Position numbers and translations under genes: made by a program. From Endocalyx cinctus (lineage: Eukaryota > Ascomycota > Sordariomycetes > Amphisphaeriales > Apiosporaceae), in the NCBI GenBank assembly GCA_001600455.1, contig BCKC01000004.1, forward strand, positions 3,832,915 to 3,896,914: a DNA stretch of 64,000 nt. Direction: 5' to 3'. How positions within the stretch are numbered: the first letter of the stretch is position 1; the number at the start of each line of letters is the position of its first letter. Under the pieces are notes generated by a model. The model worked only from the letters and a program-made list of their open reading frames with translations, searched no databases and was not told the DNA's origin. Positions 58,273 through 64,000 of the stretch are shown one piece after another.

Positions 58273-58427
58273 TTGAGAGCGTCTCCTGTAAATGTATAAC
58301 CATGCACATGCAGTTTCTCAACAATTTTCTGGTAATCTTGTGCCGTAGGATGGATAACTTCCACCATGGCCCGCAAGATGTCACTATGAGTTTTTGTATC
58401 CCATGTGGTATATGGTCGCCGAGACAT
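58273..58427 (-). CDS. Small Myb/SANT-like protein D, first exon only
   Basis: The exon starts MSRRPYTTWDTKTHSDILRA and ends GYTFTGDALK in phase 2 before GTATGC, matching exon 1 of neighbour E in length and pattern (TW, DIL/DLL, GYTxT). The downstream exon cannot be chosen: several acceptors fit but none yields the expected QHxQKL continuation. It is real as a homologous exon; whether the gene is functional is unclear. Confidence 0.55.
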
Positions 58428-58884
58428 GATGGATAACAAAGACTGTAGGAGAAAAAAAAATAGAAGAGAAGGAAATGAAATTAATCTTATAATGTAAAGA
58501 TTAAAGGTAGCATGAAGGTATACGGAGTATAAGGCGGTATAAATGATGAGATTGTAACAGTGGAACGATTGGAATCAACCCGTTTTAAGTGTATCGTAGT
58601 GTTGAAAATAAAGGAGGTTGATACTGATTAACCTACTTACAACGTAAGAGCTGATTCGGTGGAGGTTTAGCCCATGTCCCTTAGGCGGGTCATGCCATCC
58701 GACCAATCAGTGCTTAACAATCTGAGTCTGTCGGCAACGGAAATGAGAATATCCTCAGACTTTTGGGTCCCATGTCATTACTTGTCGCGACGAAGACATC
58801 TTATGTCGTAAAGGGGGGATTATGAATGAAAAGAGATAAGATAAGTAGAGGTGTTTTTGTTTTTCCGCTCTTTTTTTTTTTTTT

Positions 58885-58885
58885 N
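58885..58885. other. Undetermined base
   Basis: The only N in the window, inside a T run at the predicted stop of protein C. Confidence 0.99.
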
Positions 58886-58886
58886 T

Positions 58887-59316
58887 TTAAGCCGTGTTCG
58901 AGTGTAATAAGAAGGATGTCTGGGACGAATCGAATAGTACACTTAAGATAATGTGTAAGTGTGAATTTTGATGTGTATGTACTTTAGCAAATAGAAGGCT
59001 TTGGTGATTTCTTTGAATGCACATACGTTATACGTGACCATCGTAACTATACGCAGTATACGTATTCAGTAGTGAGGAATGGGGAATTATCATAATAGGT
59101 TAGGGAAAAAACGAGTTTCTCATATATAAGAGAAAAGGCTTGATTCCAATCAACATACCGTATACCATTCCAATTCACATCATAACCTCTTTCCTTCATG
59201 TACTTAACAATCTTGTGTTGGTCATACTGATCAAGTTTGGGATTCACGACATTATAGATAGATTGAAACAGGTGCAGATTCATCTGATCATCCCATCGAT
59301 TCCCAGCCGGAGGCAT
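58887..59316 (-). CDS. Small Myb/SANT-like protein C (about 93 aa)
   Basis: Exon 1 (59159-59316) starts MPPAGNRWDDQMNLHLFQSI and ends RGYDVNWNGIR in phase 2 before GTATGT, the same length (158 bases) as exon 1 of protein B. The proposed exon 2 (58887-59010) continues NHQSLLFAKVH after acceptor CAAAG and ends at a stop beside the N. The alignment of NHQSLL to QHFQGL in protein A supports the join. The tail is otherwise unrelated to its neighbours. Confidence 0.5.
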
Positions 59317-59540
59317 TGTGTCATATGGGGTATTCTGAATACCGCAGCAATATGATAAAGGGGAAAACGAGAAGAGACTACTTGATCTGGGGTGCACTGA
59401 ATTTCCCACTGATTGAGTAAATGGATAGATTAATGGGAATTCTTTTGGAGAAGTCAAAAGATGCGGTGGGGTAGTTAGTTAAATGGATGGATGGCATAAG
59501 TGGCTGTAGCGCGTTGACCGACTAGTTCGACTGGATTCAA

Positions 59541-59879
59541 TTATATAACCAGGATTATGTTGGCGGGGAAACACACTGACCTCCCCGTCATACTTTCCGA
59601 AATGTGACGACTATCTCGACTTGAGATGAAGATATATATATATATATTGAAAGAAAAAAGAAAAAAAGGTGGGATGATAAAGGAAAAAGAAAACGATTAA
59701 AATAAAATTACTTTGACTTACCGGATAGCTTCCCAGGTGACGTTGAAACCACGAGAATTCATGATTCTCACGATTTCATCCTTAGTTGCCTTGTCCGGCT
59801 TCGTCTGATCGAAAAAGGCGAAACATAGAGACTCGCAAACCTCCTTCGTCCAAGGAGTACTGCTAGACCTACCAGACAT
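59541..59879 (-). CDS. Small Myb/SANT-like protein B (about 75 aa)
   Basis: Exon 1 (59722-59879) starts MSGRSSSTPWTKEVCESLCF and ends SRGFNVTWEAIR, phase 2, before GTAAGT. Exon 2 (59541-59610) after GATAG continues RHISESMTGRS and stops. The motif is the most diverged of the five, and the product ends almost at once after it, so it may be minimal or degraded. The intron contains a TA run (about 59629-59647). Confidence 0.5.
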
Positions 59880-60664
59880 CTTAGATATATCTCGACGATT
59901 GAATAGGACTTGACGAATGGTTATGATATAATAAGAGAATAAGCTGATGAGAATATGAAAAAAGACGATAACTTGGTGGGGGTTGAAAAGATAGGGGAGG
60001 TTTCGGCTTGCTTTCAATTTGCTTTCATCTGGATGATGTTAAGCTGAATGAAGTTGCGAAATGGAGAAGGCACGCTGAAAGACTGAAAGGTAGGTCGGGT
60101 AGGGTATATAGCGTTTAGTACCGGACGTTTTGAGCAGGTACATTGACGAGATAACTTACGTGAACGTGGCTACCATCATTGATACACACCTAGGTTAGGC
60201 AGATTTCACTGCAAATGCCCCGTGGAATATCAAAATGTATAATTTCTTTTATTTTCACAAGCACCTCGTAACTGTATCTTTTTTTAAAGTCCCCCCGCAT
60301 CGTTTGTTCACAAATCCAATCAATCCTAAAAACGCCTCGCAATAAGAAAACAAACACAACTCCTCCGTAAGCGATTTTATAATTTCTATCGCACTACCTA
60401 GTTAGTTTGGCTGAGTTCTATCGATGGGAATTTGAAACACAGATTGACAATGTATCGCATCTCTTCAATTAAGGCAACTGCTCCTCTAAATCAACCGTAC
60501 TGTGCTATCTCTGAAAAAAAGGGGGGAAAAACCATCACGGACATCCAATGTATGGCTAAACTGGGGTATAGTCGTCGTGTAAGAACTTTTCAAGCTTCGC
60601 CATAGTATCTACGATGGGTTAGACTATACTGAGTATCATGATACGTACGATAAAAGGGACGAGC
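59880..60664. other. Intergenic region in the Myb-like array
   Basis: AT-rich upstream region of protein B and downstream of protein A; no gene. Confidence 0.5.
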
Positions 60665-61614
60665 TTACTCAGATGCATTGTAATGATCCACAACAGGTCC
60701 CTGAAGACCATCGGCAGCTAGCGCCAGGACTGCTTCGTCATTGTCCTCCGGATTATGATTCTCATCTAGCCGCTGGCGTTTCGACGGATGATCTTCGACA
60801 TCTCCATCGGCATCCGCCATTCCTAATGAACCTGACGACGGAGGCGCAATTGGAATTTGCATGGGCATGCTTGCAGATTGAGCAGCGGTATCGGCTGGCT
60901 CTATGCTTTGTGAATCTGCTACTTGAGTTGGTATTTCTTGGTCTGAGCTGGTAGCGGGTACCTGTTTCCGAGGTCTTCCACGGCCTGGACCAGGACGACG
61001 TGTGATAGGATTCTCTGTTGGGTCTTGCATGCGCGGATTCTCTGGGATACCATTAGGCTCTGTCTTATGTTGAGCTCTGCGCAGGCCTTGGAAATGTTGG
61101 CTAATGCATGTTAACATCCATATCCCTGAATGACAAACAAAAAGGGAGAATGCATTAGGCCGTAATAGTTATACGTCATTTTACAGATATTTAATCCGAT
61201 GTCAATGTCGGAAGATTAACGGTAAATGCACGTATCAGCGATCGTGAGGCGTTGGAAAGGAAACTTAGGTAATAAAGTTGCCCCGCCAAAAAAAAAAAAA
61301 AAAGATTATCGCAAGAGGCGGGGGGATGGAGGCTCAAAAAGGCATGTAGCTCAAAAGAGAGAGGAAGGCCGAGATGAAGATCTTAAACCGAAACTGAAGA
61401 CTGAAGAAAGGAAAAAAAAAAAAAAAAGGTGACGAATAAGAAAAAAAAAAGGCGCAGCTCACCGACATCCTTCATTTGTGAACCCATATCCAAGAGATCT
61501 CATGTGATTTCCAATAGTTGTCCATTCCGAACCACTTATTACTCCTATATTTTTTACGGATAGAATAGTAAAGAATAGGTCTTTGTCAGCCCTATCGTTC
61601 CAATTCTTATTCAT
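60665..61614 (-). CDS. Small Myb/SANT-like protein A with AT-hook-like motif (195 aa)
   Basis: Exon 1 (61463-61614) starts MNKNWNDRADKDLFFTILSV and ends GYGFTNEGCR, phase 2, before GTGAGC. Exon 2 (60665-61100) continues QHFQGLRRAQHKT, then TRRPGPGRGRPRKQ, which contains the GRGRPRK core of an AT-hook, then an acidic, Gln/Pro/Ala-rich tail. The intron is long (362 bp) and contains A runs. A minor alternative 3' end is possible at a GTAAGC overlapping the stop. A DNA-binding role is plausible. Fifth and most upstream member of the tandem family. Confidence 0.7.
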
Positions 61615-63062
61615 GTTGGTAGATTAAAAATGCGAGTTAGTCTGTAGACGAGGTCAGCTAAAAATAAGGCTGAAAGCAAGGGACTTAATGAGCTAAGTCC
61701 AGAAAGTGGGAACCGCAAGTAACCAAATACAAATAAAAACAAAGTCGGAGGACACTCCGCACGTGCGAAGAAAATTGAAAATTGATAAAGATGGGAGCTT
61801 GTAAGAGGTTGAGAATGGGGGGGAAGTAGATTAAACTCGGGGAGTAGCTCACGACTTACATTTTAGAAGCTTGATTTTAGTAGCTACAAGTACCAGTCGT
61901 GTTGTAGTGGAGTTGAAGGGGGACGCTACAAGCGGAAATAGGCGGGTCGAGTCTTCCAGAACACCCGTGGACACATATCGATATTTCACTTGCTTAGATA
62001 AGTAATTAATACTTGAATACTCAAGTTCAGTACGTATACTCCGTATAAATTGCTATAAATTGATAGGTAGAAATACTCCGTAGAGGTACGTACCTACCTA
62101 GGTAGGTACCTAGGTAGGTATAGCTTTATAGGCTATTACTAATTAATATTAGCGTAATTTCTTATCAACAATTCCGCTAATCTGCTAATGTCCACGGGTG
62201 TTCACTTAAGCTGACTGGCTTGACGCTGACTGAATTACGCAGTAGATACAAACTTCAAATTCAAATTCACCTCGGCAGGCCTTTCCATTATGCATAGTAC
62301 AGTACAATTAATTAAACTTGCATACCGTACATGGTAACATTGTGCACAACATCTACGGGTATGTATCCGTCCTCCAGCTATGTCGTGTTTAAATAATCAG
62401 ATGACCAATCCCATATCCATACCATTCATTTGTCTTTTTTTTTAGAATACAATATTACAAGTAATTCATCAAATGTCGATATCCTATACTATTGGCCAAT
62501 TGGATATGGCTCCGGAATGATTTTAACCCTTGGAACTGCAGCCACTTAAAAGAAATCACGTTCTCACGTGAATTGGCGATATGAACGTGAGAATATCTCC
62601 ACAATAAGCGTTTCCATTTAAAACAAGATAACGCGTCGTAACCCCAACCACCTCATTTTATTTAATTGCTTTTCTTCTTTTTTTTTTCTTCTTCCCCGTC
62701 TCCTCATCTCTTATCAACTTTCATCGCCTCCTCTCCGCGAACCAGGCTATCTACAATTTTAAGCTACTATTATAATCTTCTTTTTTTTACTTATTCGTAC
62801 ATACCCTCTTTTATTTCTTTTTCTCTCTTTTTTACCCCCTTATACTGATGTCAGTGTGGCTTTTAAAAGCGGAATTCAAACAGTTGAACATTTGGATTAT
62901 GATGATCTAACGAACTACTATTTTTTTTAAGAAATTTACTATTTACCAAAGGAATTCATGCGCTACTTGTTCCAACCTCCTGAAATATCCAGTGACTCAT
63001 ACGTTTCAATTTATTTCCCATTTTGGTGAATACGACCCTCCTTCATGGATAGTTCCGTCCTC
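61615..63062. other. Intergenic region with long pyrimidine tract
   Basis: It contains a palindromic TACCTAC repeat, two TACTCCGTA words and, at 62662-62840, a 180-base C/T-rich tract like a fungal promoter or leader, with no convincing downstream gene. Confidence 0.5.
62086..62120. repeat. Palindromic TACCTAC/GTAGGTA cluster
   Basis: Overlapping copies of TACCTACCTAGGTAGGTA, an exact 18-base palindrome at 62091-62108, with partial copies on both sides. Short arrays of this kind recur in ascomycete intergenic DNA (recalled). Confidence 0.8.
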
Positions 63063-63480
63063 CTAAAGTTTAAGAAGATGGGTCTTAAAGGTGGGTGTAT
63101 TTATTATATCTCTACTAGACACAATCAAGAAGAAGTCTTCACGATCAGCAGAAAGATTTTCTTTTTCTCCTCGTATATTACCTCGTTCAAAGCCATTGTC
63201 GTTTTGAATATAAAAGAATTCAGCTGCAAGAGACCTATCATTTTCGGCTTGCTGCAATTGAGAGGATAAGGCAAACACCTGCATGTGGCTTCTTTAAGTT
63301 CATCCTTCATTGATCGTCTTTCATTAATCCCAAAAGGGACAAGTGATTCAGGGGGTTCTCCGATACGACGATTGGCAATGACAATTTGCTGGGAACACGA
63401 CAGGGATTCAAATAAAAACCACTTTACGCGGTGTGTCATACCACCCACATTCGCGACACGTAGCCCACAATACTTTTTCT
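63063..63480 (-). pseudogene. Possible decayed gene
   Basis: Minus-strand pieces look protein-like in shifting frames: EKVLWATCRECGWYDTPRK, NRRIGEPPESLVPFGINERR and SSQLQQAENDRSLAAEFFYI. A stop and at least one frameshift separate them, and no splicing repairs this. A C-x2-C pair is present. Family unknown. Confidence 0.25.
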
Positions 63481-64000
63481 AAACTCGTCATTAGTACATC
63501 AACTTATCTTGTTTCCGAGGGGCAGTGAGTTGCTAGGCAACCTATTCCGTACAGATTACCGTATTGTCCTACTCCCATTATTCACCAGGAACACACAACG
63601 GCGAGAGTAAGTGTCTTTGAGCCTGATAGATCCCATTTCATCTTTCCTTGTAGCCATGGCGCTTGGCCATCCTTGCCGGCGTCTTTTTTCCTATTTCTTC
63701 AGTAATTTATCTCTCTTAGTGGTCGAGTATAGGGGAGAACAGTGGTTGCCTTTGAGCCCCTTATCTTACCGTCAAACGAATCCCTTCATCTTGTTAGTCG
63801 TCATTGTCTCCCCACTGTGGCATGTCCTCTCATCTTAACATCCTCGATTCCCAGCTTGATGTGATCTGCTAACTTAATTACCCAGCTGTTGAAGAAGTTG
63901 ATTTGAAAGTGTTGGCCTATATTTCTTCTTAACCCTCCTCACCGACTTTCACATAAATACCTTCCGTGACTCACTCAATTTTTTCCCTATCCATACGTTC
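63481..64000. other. Terminal stretch without genes
   Basis: Only short frames with no recognisable motif; nothing supportable to the end of the window. Confidence 0.5.

Noticed and set aside
1..64000. CRISPR array, rRNA, complete transposon
   Set aside because: No regularly spaced direct repeats, rRNA-like blocks, transposase or reverse transcriptase motifs; the genome is eukaryotic.

Overview
This is chromosomal DNA of a filamentous ascomycete (Pezizomycotina). The evidence is short GT-AG introns (about 50-130 bp, a few longer), a flotillin, a HET-domain protein, a Zn2Cys6 regulator, a fungal NLR, and MCT-type MFS and FAD-monooxygenase families typical of that group. Species and class cannot be fixed from the sequence. 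I see no rRNA, tRNA, CRISPR array or complete transposon.

Layout. 0-15 kb is mostly housekeeping. It holds a truncated Trp-repeat protein, a conserved hypothetical, a six-exon flotillin (floA-like), TRM6/GCD10 (tRNA m1A58 methyltransferase subunit), the ARPC3 subunit of Arp2/3 and a conserved unknown. 15-21 kb holds a Cys-rich zinc-finger reading frame split by one in-frame TAG and carrying 42-residue repeats, an OB-fold-like protein and a small two-exon gene. 23-30 kb holds a secreted histidine-brace (LPMO-like) protein convergent with a secreted, probably GPI-anchored S41-family peptidase, then a kinase-fold protein.

30-56 kb is accessory in character. It contains a decayed P450, two FAD monooxygenases, a large NLR, a Zn2Cys6 factor, an MCT-like transporter, relics of other genes, a HET-domain protein and a small secreted Cys-rich protein. 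The NLR reconstructs as seven exons and 1482 aa: alpha/beta-hydrolase, NACHT, ankyrin repeats, then a complete fungal Cys/His zinc-finger module of the kind normally seen as a stand-alone protein. This fusion is the most interesting single gene.

57-62 kb, minus strand, holds five small tandem genes. Each begins with an exon of 50-59 codons encoding one Trp-anchored Myb/SANT-like motif and ending in phase 2 at the same point of the motif. Beyond that exon they diverge: one gains an AT-hook-like tail, one a basic/acidic tail, and others short unrelated tails. This looks like a local gene-family expansion. The remaining 2.4 kb has no supportable gene beyond a possible relic.

Genes in the 30-56 kb block look like defence or self/non-self recognition (NLR, HET) mixed with eroding specialised metabolism. 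That co-function is inference. Point-mutation decay (CAG-to-TAG-like stops, frameshifts) and a diverged inverted repeat pair suggest past repeat-directed or drift-type mutation.
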